The translations under genes and the position numbers were made by a program. The notes beneath the pieces are model-generated. The model worked only from the letters and a program-made list of their open reading frames with translations. It had not been told where the DNA came from and did not search any database. From Draconibacterium mangrovi (GTDB lineage Bacteria; Bacteroidota; Bacteroidia; Bacteroidales; Prolixibacteraceae): DNA of 64,000 nt. The first letter of the stretch is position 1. Every line of letters starts with the position of its first letter. The DNA lies in the NCBI RefSeq assembly GCF_010586825.1, contig NZ_JAAAGB010000004.1:124001-188000 (forward strand), written 5' to 3'. Of the stretch, positions 17,955 to 26,181 are shown one piece after another.

Positions 17955-20786
17955 TTAATGGAAAATTAAAGAGTAAATTATCAGTATTATCATCATTACA
18001 CCGGCGAAAAGTGCAGTGAATCCAAAGATTTTTATCGTTCTCATCCTCTCTTTCGTAAACTCTTTTTCAACGCGAACTTCATTTATTTTCCCTGATTTTA
18101 CCAGTTGCTCATATTCGTGTGGTCGATCTTTTTTGTATTCTTCCTCCAGGACATATCCCGTGAAAATTACAGTATCCATCGGGAAGGATTCGGGGCGCAG
18201 GTGTGTATTAAAAAAGTGAATGGTAAAAATAAATCCAACAGCAAGTAAAGCCTCGTCGCTGTGTATAATCTGAGCCACATTAATGAGCCAGCCGGGCAGG
18301 AATTTGGTGAAGAATTCGGGGAACCATAGCATTAATCCGGTTGAGCCAATTACAAGCACTCCCCAGAATACGGCGAAGTAGTCGAATTTTTCCCAATAAG
18401 TCCATCTTCCATAGTTTGGCCGTGGACCAATTCCTATAAACCATTTAATTGATGCCCAAAAGTCGCGAATGTCTTTCCGGTTAAACATCAGTGAGTTACT
18501 GCTGAAAATGAATTTGCTGACTTTTATTCCATGTTTAAACTTAACTTTTAATAGCGCTACCACATGGAATATAAAATATCCGAAAGTGACCAGGGCAGCC
18601 GTTCGATGAATAAAACCGGCAATATGGGCACCGCCAATGGCTTCGGCCAAAAACTGGGCCCAGGGCATGTAGGCAAATTTCAAAATCATTCCGGTAAGGG
18701 CAAGCAGTATGAAACTTACTATTACAAAAATGTGGGTTATCCTGTTTTTCTTCTGGAAACGCCTGATATACATTTGTTTGCCCAACGGTTTTGGTTCCTT
18801 TCGTTTTTTTATCATGGCACCAAGCGACCGGGGTATCCACAATAAGGTGTGCAGGCCGAAAAAGGCAAACACGCTTAACAGTAATCCGGTCATTGCCCAG
18901 AATGTGTAATAGAGCCATGGAAAATTGCTTTTATCATAGTGAGTGGCATGTGTCAGGTAACCGGTAAATTTCATATTGGCATCAGTATGACATTTCGAGC
19001 AGGTGGCAACAATATTTCGTGGACTGATCGTTGATTTTGGATTGTCCATCCGATAGATATTGTGAGCACCATGGCAGTCGGAACAACGTGCAGCCTCAAG
19101 GTAACCCAATTGATACACTTTCCCATGATAGGTTTCGAGGTAAGTTTCTGCCAGTTCCTGGTGGCACTGTCCGCACTGAGAGCTGATTTCCGACATAAAT
19201 TTGCTTTCATGCACTTCGGAAATATTGTGGGCCGAGTGGCAGGTTTCGCAGGTAGGGAATTTCAACTCTTCGGTGTTGGCACCAATACCGTGTTCGCTTT
19301 CAATATACTGGTCGTAAATTCCTTTGTGACAATTTCCACAAGTTTTGGCGAGGTTGGCCGGATTCACCGACGATCGTTCATCATCTTCTTTTAACATGAA
19401 GTGTGTGGTGTGGCAATCGGTACAAATAGCGGCCGACAACAGTCCTTTTTCCTCCAGACTTTTTCCGTGCACACTTGTTGAATAATCATAATAGGCATCG
19501 GTTTCCTTCAGGTTGGTACCGGCAACTGCCTGGCCATTTTCTTTATGGCATTCGCCACAAAGTTTTGGTACTGCAGAGCGGAAAGTAGGCGAATTTTCAT
19601 TCTCGGAAGGAACAACAAGGTGCGACCCGTGGCAATCGGTACAATATGGTGCATTTTCGTGTTTGGCAAAATAAGCCTCTCCATGGCCGCTTTGGAAATA
19701 GATCTCGGATTCCTCTGCATGGCAACTCGAACAATCGACTTTATCCGCAGTTTCACACGGACGGGCAATATTTGCGGTAACATCCGAGTGGCATTTAACA
19801 CAGGTAATATTATTGTGAGCCGAATTAACAAATTCATTTACATCAACATGAAGAGAAACCTGCCTGTCGTCAATTACTTTATGAATTTCGGGTTGTTCGT
19901 GGCATTTTAAGCAGGTTTTATCTGAAATGTTTTCAATAATATTTTTCAACTCAACTTTGTGTGGAGGATGGCAATCGGTGCAGGCCGGAATTGCCCCCGG
20001 GCTTTTCTCCCAAAGTTCCTTGTTGATTATTTTTATGTGTACATCTTCAATTCGTGCATGGCATTGCATACAGGTTGCTGCAATGTTTTTCTCCGAAATG
20101 CTGGAGTTCATGTTGGTGTGGGGGAGAATAAGGTGGTTTCCGTGGCAGTTGTTGCAGGTGGCAGTTACCACCAAACCACTGCTAAATAATCCTTTTCCGT
20201 GAATGCCCTGTGTGTAATTTTCAACAATGTTGTGCTCGCCAATATTGTAGGCCCGTGCAACCGGCGCACCTTCACGGTGGCAGGTTCCGCACAAAACCGG
20301 AATATTCATTTTATAGGTGCGCGATTGCGGATCGGCTGAGCTCAGTATCCTGTGTGTTCCGTGGCATTCGGCACAGTTGGGTGCATTGCGTGAGCCTTTT
20401 TCAAAAGCCATTCCATGAACACCATCCATGAACTTTGTCATGGCTTCGTCATGGCAATCGCCACAATTTACTGGTTGCAGTTTATCGGCATGTGGAAATT
20501 CTTCAACGTCAGCATCCGTGTGGCACGAAATACATTCGAGATAACTGTGTACTGAATTTTCGAGAATACCGGCAGGAATATACCTTGAAACTTCCCGGCC
20601 GTTTACAATGGTAAATAGTTCCGGGTCGTCGTGGCACATGGCACAATCATCATTGGATTGTGCCATCAATTTAAATCCGGACATCAGAAGCAAACCGACG
20701 ATTAAAAAGATTTTAACCAGTCCTGAATTTGCTTCGGTGCATACATCGAACAGATTGTTAGTTAAAGTTTTGCTCAAGTACTTCAT
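17955..20786 (-). CDS. 19-haem cytochrome c fused to a membrane cytochrome b domain
   Basis: The 943-residue protein has a signal/anchor (about 22-43), 19 CXXCH motifs between 48 and 600, a membrane helix (about 625-650), and a C-terminal four-helix cytochrome b domain (about 680-943, with membrane histidines in THIF, IHRT and FHVV). The haem region is internally repeated: motifs 1-7 (48-243) and 9-15 (292-487) align with shared text such as NAPxCxxCHGxH and CGxCH, and motifs 16-19 form a partial third copy. The likely job is to move electrons between the quinone pool and periplasmic or outer carriers. No close characterised homologue is recalled. Confidence 0.9.
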   Translation of the reverse strand: MKYLSKTLTNNLFDVCTEANSGLVKIFLIVGLLLMSGFKLMAQSNDDCAMCHDDPELFTIVNGREVSRYIPAGILENSVHSYLECISCHTDADVEEFPHADKLQPVNCGDCHDEAMTKFMDGVHGMAFEKGSRNAPNCAECHGTHRILSSADPQSRTYKMNIPVLCGTCHREGAPVARAYNIGEHNIVENYTQGIHGKGLFSSGLVVTATCNNCHGNHLILPHTNMNSSISEKNIAATCMQCHARIEDVHIKIINKELWEKSPGAIPACTDCHPPHKVELKNIIENISDKTCLKCHEQPEIHKVIDDRQVSLHVDVNEFVNSAHNNITCVKCHSDVTANIARPCETADKVDCSSCHAEESEIYFQSGHGEAYFAKHENAPYCTDCHGSHLVVPSENENSPTFRSAVPKLCGECHKENGQAVAGTNLKETDAYYDYSTSVHGKSLEEKGLLSAAICTDCHTTHFMLKEDDERSSVNPANLAKTCGNCHKGIYDQYIESEHGIGANTEELKFPTCETCHSAHNISEVHESKFMSEISSQCGQCHQELAETYLETYHGKVYQLGYLEAARCSDCHGAHNIYRMDNPKSTISPRNIVATCSKCHTDANMKFTGYLTHATHYDKSNFPWLYYTFWAMTGLLLSVFAFFGLHTLLWIPRSLGAMIKKRKEPKPLGKQMYIRRFQKKNRITHIFVIVSFILLALTGMILKFAYMPWAQFLAEAIGGAHIAGFIHRTAALVTFGYFIFHVVALLKVKFKHGIKVSKFIFSSNSLMFNRKDIRDFWASIKWFIGIGPRPNYGRWTYWEKFDYFAVFWGVLVIGSTGLMLWFPEFFTKFLPGWLINVAQIIHSDEALLAVGFIFTIHFFNTHLRPESFPMDTVIFTGYVLEEEYKKDRPHEYEQLVKSGKINEVRVEKEFTKERMRTIKIFGFTALFAGVMMIILIIYSLIFH

Positions 20787-20948
20787 GCTAAGCCGTCTTT
20801 AATATAATTACTAAATCCCTTATCTCAGCCTACCTTGCGAGCCAACCATGCATTATTTGTGTGCCGCTATTTCTGTCCTGTTTTCTTTCTTCGCCCTCTT
20901 TCCTGTCGTTTTATTGTTTATTTATGACTTACTTTTCTCTTGTTAAAA

Positions 20949-21566
20949 TTATACGTGGTGCCAACCGTTTACAATACTTCTGAAATTATCAAGCGGCGAC
21001 TTGCCAATTGATGCAATGTAAAGGTGAATAATCAGGAATATGGAAATAAAGAATCCCATAGCCGAATGTGTTACGGCAGTGATAAGAACACCGCTGATAT
21101 TGTATATTTTATTAAAAATCAGCTCGGGAAACATTAATCCGATACCAGAAATTATCACCAATGGAACAATAATGTACATTACGATTAGGTAAGTATATTT
21201 TTGCAAAGGATTGAATTTACGTTTTTCAGAAAGTGGGTAAGGAGCTTTCATTCCGTGAAACATTCCCCACGCGTAATAGTATGCCTGTTTCATTGGGCGT
21301 TTCAAAAAGTTCTTTGGTTTTACAATGTAAAACTTTTTATTTGAGGTTACCATGTTACCTATTAAAAACAAAAGATAGTTTAAGGAAACTATTACTCCGG
21401 CATAATTATGCACGGTAATAATAAGTTTAAAGCTGATAACGGATTCCTCAAAACCCGAGTTCATGCTTATTCCGGTAATAATAAGTAGAATAATACCCAG
21501 GGCGTTTATCCCATGCCAAATACGTAACCAAAGTGGGTAGAAGTATATTTTGTTTTCTGAGCTCAT
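20949..21566 (-). CDS. membrane cytochrome b subunit (b561 / FdnI-like)
   Basis: The 205-residue protein has four hydrophobic segments (about 17-35, 50-70, 125-145, 165-190). It carries histidines placed for b-haem ligation: WLRIWHGINA in helix 1, VHNYAG in helix 2 and VTHSAMG then LIIHLYIA in the last helix. This is the pattern of cytochrome b561/formate dehydrogenase gamma proteins, which oxidise or reduce quinone. Its start lies 2 nt after the seven-haem gene, so the two are surely a pair, equivalent to the fused 19-haem protein downstream. Confidence 0.87.
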   Translation of the reverse strand: MSSENKIYFYPLWLRIWHGINALGIILLIITGISMNSGFEESVISFKLIITVHNYAGVIVSLNYLLFLIGNMVTSNKKFYIVKPKNFLKRPMKQAYYYAWGMFHGMKAPYPLSEKRKFNPLQKYTYLIVMYIIVPLVIISGIGLMFPELIFNKIYNISGVLITAVTHSAMGFFISIFLIIHLYIASIGKSPLDNFRSIVNGWHHV

Positions 21567-21568
21567 TG

Positions 21569-22507
21569 TTATTTCTTTTTGATGATAATTCTAAATATTA
21601 CGTGAATGATAATTCCAGCCATAGCTGCGAAAAAGATGATTAAACTAATCGTTCTTAAAATTGGAATCTGGTGCGATCCAATCACGTAATTTTCATTCGA
21701 AAGTACACCAAGTGCAGATCCGTCTTCGGCTCTTTCCTGCAGGTTTTGGTATTTGTATAACGATGCTTTTAACAACGAGTTGGCCGAGTGGCATTCGGCA
21801 CAACGGCGCACAGCATCTTCTTTTGCAAGAATGTTGTGCGAAACCATTAAATCGTCTTCAACCGCAGTATGACATTCAATACAACGTACATGTTTAAAAT
21901 GGAGCTCCTGATTTGGCAGCCAGTCGTGAATATCAACAACGGCAGATTTAAGATCGCCGGATACCAGGCTAAACCTTTTCATATCGTTATGACACGATAA
22001 ACACATGTCGTTACTGTTTTCAACAATCTCAACAATACTGCTACTTGTGCGTGCAGTGGTAGAGTAGTAGTGTTGATCGTGGCATTTTGAACAGGTAAAG
22101 TTATCGCCAAAACCCTGACGGTGTATACTCTTGTTAACTTCTTCGTCAATTTTATCAAACTCGTATTTTGCAAACGACTCGTCGCCGCCATGACAATCCA
22201 GGCATGTCATCATTGGCTCCAGCTTTAACGATGCTGCATGCGGATAGGTAGTGTAGTCGAATGAGTGGCAATCCGTGCAGTCGAAATTCTGATGAACACC
22301 TGTACGTAATCTTAAGGTATCGATTATCAGGTACGGATTCATCAGACGTTTCTCCTCCGTATCCATCATGTCGTTATGGAATGAATAGGTTTGCTGGGAG
22401 TGACACTTTAAACAATCGTGACTTGCGGGATCGTCGTAAAATTGCCCGAAACTTTTTAACGTGATTGTCAAAAGCATCAGGATTTGTAATGGAATGAAAT
22501 ATTTCAT
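21569..22507 (-). CDS. membrane-anchored heptahaem cytochrome c
   Basis: The 312-residue protein has a signal peptide (1-21), seven CXXCH motifs (CLKCH at 32-36, then CTDCH, CLDCH, CSKCH, CLSCH, CIECH and CAECH) and a C-terminal membrane helix (about 285-305, then IIKKK). The haem region is about as long as one repeat of the 19-haem protein and carries the same number of motifs. It should sit in the periplasm, held to the inner membrane, and take electrons from the cytochrome b encoded next to it. Confidence 0.88.
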   Translation of the reverse strand: MKYFIPLQILMLLTITLKSFGQFYDDPASHDCLKCHSQQTYSFHNDMMDTEEKRLMNPYLIIDTLRLRTGVHQNFDCTDCHSFDYTTYPHAASLKLEPMMTCLDCHGGDESFAKYEFDKIDEEVNKSIHRQGFGDNFTCSKCHDQHYYSTTARTSSSIVEIVENSNDMCLSCHNDMKRFSLVSGDLKSAVVDIHDWLPNQELHFKHVRCIECHTAVEDDLMVSHNILAKEDAVRRCAECHSANSLLKASLYKYQNLQERAEDGSALGVLSNENYVIGSHQIPILRTISLIIFFAAMAGIIIHVIFRIIIKKK

Positions 22508-22558
22508 GGGTTAATTCGTGTAAATAGATCTGAAGTATTGCAATAACTTTATGGAATG

Positions 22559-22598
22559 AAAAATGGTAATATCGTTTTTATCGGATATTACCATCTTT
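22559..22598 (-). terminator. terminator after the DUF5777 gene
   Basis: Eleven-bp arms ATGGTAATATC and GATATTACCAT are followed on the minus strand by a T run. It separates the barrel/monohaem pair from the heptahaem/cytochrome b genes. Confidence 0.7.
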
Positions 22599-22620
22599 AT
22601 CATTTATACTTTTTAATCGA

Positions 22621-23517
22621 TTAGAACATCCAGATACGGGTTATGGTAAAACCAAGGGCTAAACCTTTATTGGTCCAGTCATTTTGGTTAAACATCATCA
22701 TATCCTGTGGGAGAATACCTTGTGCTGTTCCAACATAAATCTGGAATGCGTGGGTAAAGGTAAAGAATTCAACACCAAACGACAGGTTTTCTTTAGCATG
22801 AGTATCCCAGGTGTATTGCTCTGAAATATCTTTGATCTTTAGAGGCTTGTCGTAGTTGAAAATAAATGATCCTTGTGGAGAAAATTTAATTTTTCCACTA
22901 AAATGAAGCCCAACAACATCATGGTTGTAATCCCAATCTGACATATTATAGTGCGTAAAACTTGCGGCGGCTTGCAATGAAGCCCAATCGCCGAATTTAC
23001 GCGTTACCATAGCTTGTGAGAAATACGATAATCTGTCGTTCAAATCGATATAATTAGGCATTGTCTGGCCTTTTGTATCTACAGTTTTACCAGTTCCAAT
23101 CGATTCGGAATTTCTTCCATCAATAGCAACATTACCAAATAAGGTGAACGATATTGGCATACCGCTTGTTTTTTGCTGAAGTACTTTCCACTTCGCATTA
23201 AGATCGGTATACATGAATTTTTTGGTAATACCTGCTCCGATTTGAAAATTTTTGACAGGAACATAATTTAGTCCTAATCTTACATTAGAACCCGGAGCAT
23301 AAATTCCCCACAGATCGGATCTCCCGTTTTCAAGTGTTCCAAATTTGTGTTGAATAACAAATTCCAGTGTTCGTGCATCAGGAATAAAAGATGTTTGTGC
23401 ATCAATCAGAATACCACTGTTAAAAGCGTAAACCGGATCGGCTGCCTCTTCCTGAGCAAATGAACTGGAAAAAGTAACTCCTAAAATAATTAGAATCAAT
23501 ATGTATTTTTTCATCAT
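22621..23517 (-). CDS. DUF5777-type outer-membrane beta-barrel protein
   Basis: The 298-residue protein has a signal peptide (1-21), then alternating amphipathic strands ending in an aromatic residue (RIWMF), as outer-membrane barrels do. The start DAQTSFIPDARTLEFVIQHKFG and the phrase SDLWGIYAPGSNVRLGLNY match DUF5777 as remembered. The function of the family is not established. Here it sits 15 nt after a monohaem lipoprotein and beside the hexahaem lipoprotein, so a role as barrel for an outer-membrane electron conduit is reasonable (inference). A second Met directly follows the first. Confidence 0.8.
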   Translation of the reverse strand: MMKKYILILIILGVTFSSSFAQEEAADPVYAFNSGILIDAQTSFIPDARTLEFVIQHKFGTLENGRSDLWGIYAPGSNVRLGLNYVPVKNFQIGAGITKKFMYTDLNAKWKVLQQKTSGMPISFTLFGNVAIDGRNSESIGTGKTVDTKGQTMPNYIDLNDRLSYFSQAMVTRKFGDWASLQAAASFTHYNMSDWDYNHDVVGLHFSGKIKFSPQGSFIFNYDKPLKIKDISEQYTWDTHAKENLSFGVEFFTFTHAFQIYVGTAQGILPQDMMMFNQNDWTNKGLALGFTITRIWMF

Positions 23518-23532
23518 TATCAGTTTAGGTTT

Positions 23533-23910
23533 TTAATTGTTTTTTGCTCCTTGCGTTATCCAGGTTAGCACCAATGCTGCCTCTGACTCCGAATATTTAA
23601 CGTGGCTTCCTGTTGGGCTTGGTTTGGTATAAATCAAACTTGATGCAGGATCAGAAGTATTAATATAACGGCTGCTGTTGAGCGAACTATAAGCATTTGA
23701 AGGAGTGAGATCTGGCATTTGATTACCAGTGGTATGGCATGATGTACACTTTGCAGAGAAAATAGGAGTGATCTCAGCTGAAAACGATACCTCAGGAGCA
23801 TCGGGATCGGTCGGATCGATTACTTCTTCTTCAACAATCCAATTGTACGCACAGCCACCAAAAATCAATCCTATAAGAAATATTGATAATATAATTTTTA
23901 GTGCTTTCAT
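23533..23910 (-). CDS. monohaem c-type cytochrome lipoprotein
   Basis: The 125-residue protein has a lipobox (LIFGGC, lipidated Cys at about 20), a short linker, and one haem motif CTSCH in ITPIFSAKCTSCHTTG. The sequence up to VLTWITQGAKNN resembles the small planctomycete-type cytochrome c domains on surface lipoproteins of Bacteroidota; a methionine ligand could come from NQMPDL. It probably passes electrons at the outer membrane next to the DUF5777 barrel. Confidence 0.85.
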   Translation of the reverse strand: MKALKIILSIFLIGLIFGGCAYNWIVEEEVIDPTDPDAPEVSFSAEITPIFSAKCTSCHTTGNQMPDLTPSNAYSSLNSSRYINTSDPASSLIYTKPSPTGSHVKYSESEAALVLTWITQGAKNN

Positions 23911-23923
23911 AATATTAAAGTTT

Positions 23924-23960
23924 GTGAAAAAAAAGACTTCCCGAGAGAAGTCTTTTCACT
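23924..23960 (-). terminator. terminator after the hexahaem lipoprotein gene
   Basis: Stem AAAAGACTTC / GAAGTCTTTT around a CCGAGA loop, with a run of eight T on the minus strand. It lies 13 bp past the hexahaem stop codon. Confidence 0.75.
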
Positions 23961-23973
23961 CTATTTCTTTTAA

Positions 23974-25038
23974 TTAATTAGCTGCCAAAGCGTTTAGTTC
24001 AGCTTCCATAGCCTCTATTGAGTTTCTCAATAACGCTTTTACGTATTTAGGATTGTGAACTCCTAAACTGCGGTCTTCTTCTAATCCAACCCAGTTAAAG
24101 AAAGCTTGAACCTGAACTGTTGGGAAAGTTCCTACATGTGGATGATAACCATCTTCGTCATTTCCTTCAACAACTCCTAAAGCAATAAGCTGATCTCTAA
24201 GTTCAACTAACATTTCGTGTACCTCTGTTTGAACACCACCGTAGTTGTAGTCATCCAAATCTGCATCGTGACATTCGTTACAAGCAGCAAGACTAGGAAT
24301 AAATGAGTGACCACCTTCTTCGTTTGTGAATTCGGCCATATGACAACCTACACAAGAAGCCTGGTTTAAGTGTTTTGAAGAACCTTGTTCAGGATAAGCA
24401 ACTGATCCGGGAATTTCGGCAAAACCCATACCTGCCACAACATTACCTTGTGCACCGTGGTGTGGTCCGTAGTGAGTACTTGTTATTTTGAATGTTTCTG
24501 GTAATTCTTCTAATCCGTAACCAGGTTCAGCTCTTCTTGACTGGTGACAATTAGCACACAGGTTGCTGTTACCACCCAGGTCCATAGTTAATGTATTGTC
24601 AAAAACAGGATTAACCGGGGCATGCAAACGCAATGCGTAATCTTGTCCTTCAAATGTTTCGTGAAGTCCGTGGCAAGTATTACATTCCCAGGCTGAAGGA
24701 TTGGAAATATCTCCAAGAACTTCGCCTAAAGTTGCAAACTGAACAAAACCCTCGTGAGAGTGGCATTGTGCACATGATTGACGTCCGCCGGCATAATCAA
24801 CTGCAATAGCACCTACAGCATGTTCCGACATCCAGAACTGTCCTTGTTTTGCTTCCATATTGGTTCCTGAGTGGCAAACTAAACAAGTAACTTGTCCGTC
24901 AACACCATCAGTGCCATCTGTTCCGTCAGCACCGTCAGCACCGCCAGGTCCCATTGGGCCTTCCTTTGTACATGAAGAAAACATGAATGCCAGAATGAAT
25001 CCTAGCATGAATAATTTTGAGATAGATTTGTAATTCAT
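23974..25038 (-). CDS. hexahaem cytochrome lipoprotein with collagen-like stalk
   Basis: The 354-residue protein has a lipoprotein signal with the lipidated Cys at 23, then seven uninterrupted Gly-X-Y triplets (27-47, for example GADGADGTDGTDGVDG). Six CXXCH motifs follow: CLVCH (52-56), CAQCH (89-93), CNTCH (119-123), CANCH (161-165), CVGCH and CNECH. A haem-free C-terminal part (about 265-354) resembles the end of ammonia-forming multihaem cytochromes. The stalk would hold the haem domain away from the membrane. A perfect FNR-type box lies 133 bp upstream of its start. Confidence 0.9.
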   Translation of the reverse strand: MNYKSISKLFMLGFILAFMFSSCTKEGPMGPGGADGADGTDGTDGVDGQVTCLVCHSGTNMEAKQGQFWMSEHAVGAIAVDYAGGRQSCAQCHSHEGFVQFATLGEVLGDISNPSAWECNTCHGLHETFEGQDYALRLHAPVNPVFDNTLTMDLGGNSNLCANCHQSRRAEPGYGLEELPETFKITSTHYGPHHGAQGNVVAGMGFAEIPGSVAYPEQGSSKHLNQASCVGCHMAEFTNEEGGHSFIPSLAACNECHDADLDDYNYGGVQTEVHEMLVELRDQLIALGVVEGNDEDGYHPHVGTFPTVQVQAFFNWVGLEEDRSLGVHNPKYVKALLRNSIEAMEAELNALAAN

Positions 25039-25170
25039 AACGTAGTATATTAGGTAATTTATATTTGTTATTATACTTTACGATATAAAAGTAGTAGGAT
25101 AACTATTAAGAAATCTAGGGGGGAGAATGATATAACTGAATGGCTAAATTGATAATAAACAAGCCAATAA

Positions 25171-25184
25171 TTGATGTATATCAA
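25171..25184. promoter_or_regulatory. FNR-type operator (TTGATGTATATCAA)
   Basis: TTGAT-GTAT-ATCAA matches the FNR consensus TTGAT-N4-ATCAA exactly. It starts directly behind the stop codon of the FNR-like regulator and upstream of the hexahaem gene on the same strand. A promoter about 40 bp further on would leave a leader of roughly 100 nt. Confidence 0.75.
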
Positions 25185-25916
25185 TTATCCGTTTTCGCTA
25201 ATAGAAACTAGTGAACTTTCGTCTAATATGCTTATTGTATTACCCTTGGTATTTATGTATTTGGAATCTTTAAATTGATGAAGTATTCTTACAAAGCTTT
25301 CTTTTGTCATGTTTGACATTTCGGCTAATTCCTGCCTCGTAAGCGGCACGGAAAACTCATTGGAATTGAAAATTTCGTTCTTTAAATACAGTAATGTGTC
25401 GGCTACCCGGCCCGGCATATATTTTTGTGTATGGTCGACCAGTTTTTTTAGCAGAAAATTATTTTGTTTGGTATGGTTGCGTAGTAATTTAATGGCAAAC
25501 TCGTTGTTTTTTCCAAAAATGCTGGTCAGATTCGCTGAATCGATCATACAACATTTAACCTTAGTTATTGCCGAAACACTAAAATGCTGAAAGTTTCCGT
25601 TGAAAAGACCTCCACCACTGATAAAGTCGCCGGCTTTGGCAATACGGACTATTACATTTTTACCGTTCGCACTTTCAACATAAAATTTAGCCAGACCTTC
25701 ATTAATACATATTACGGAAGTTGAAGCCGTATTTTGCTTGGTAATTGTTTCGCCAACATTATATACAATTTGCCTTTTTTTGTCAATTAGAAAGTCTATT
25801 TCTTCCTGGCTGAGGGGTGAAAAGATATTATTTCTATGCTCTTTGATACACGATTTGCAACCTTCTCCATGAAGCTTACCACTTTTGTTACAATTGTCGG
25901 TATTTATATGGGTCAT
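25185..25916 (-). CDS. Crp/Fnr-family regulator with FNR-like cysteines
   Basis: The 243-residue protein has a cyclic-nucleotide-type beta-roll (about 35-150), a long dimer helix and a C-terminal helix-turn-helix (about 190-225: PLTRQELAEMSNMTKESFVRIL). Cysteines 9, 20 and 23 at the N-terminus plus the 122-123 pair in KVKCCMI mirror the cluster ligands of E. coli FNR (20, 23, 29, 122). The N-terminal spacing differs (CX10CX2C). An oxygen-sensitive Fe-S cluster is therefore plausible but unproven. It is first in the cytochrome block and lies next to its probable operator. Confidence 0.88.
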   Translation of the reverse strand: MTHINTDNCNKSGKLHGEGCKSCIKEHRNNIFSPLSQEEIDFLIDKKRQIVYNVGETITKQNTASTSVICINEGLAKFYVESANGKNVIVRIAKAGDFISGGGLFNGNFQHFSVSAITKVKCCMIDSANLTSIFGKNNEFAIKLLRNHTKQNNFLLKKLVDHTQKYMPGRVADTLLYLKNEIFNSNEFSVPLTRQELAEMSNMTKESFVRILHQFKDSKYINTKGNTISILDESSLVSISENG

Positions 25917-26181
25917 TTTAAAGTTTTGGTATTTAGTTAATTATAGTTGTCAGGTTTGTCTTAATGTCATATTCAGCACTGTTCTGTTTTAGAACTTCAA
26001 CATAGTAAAATATTTCAATATTTAAAAGCGTACATTAATTCTATCATAGATATGAACTAATGTGAAAATTAGTAATTAAAAACGGGAAAGTATGAAAATG
26101 TGACGGAAAAACAGGGTAGAATTTTTCTGTTATCCAACAGCTAGGAGTTACCGTAAAAATGGGGGAGAGATGTAAAAAAAA

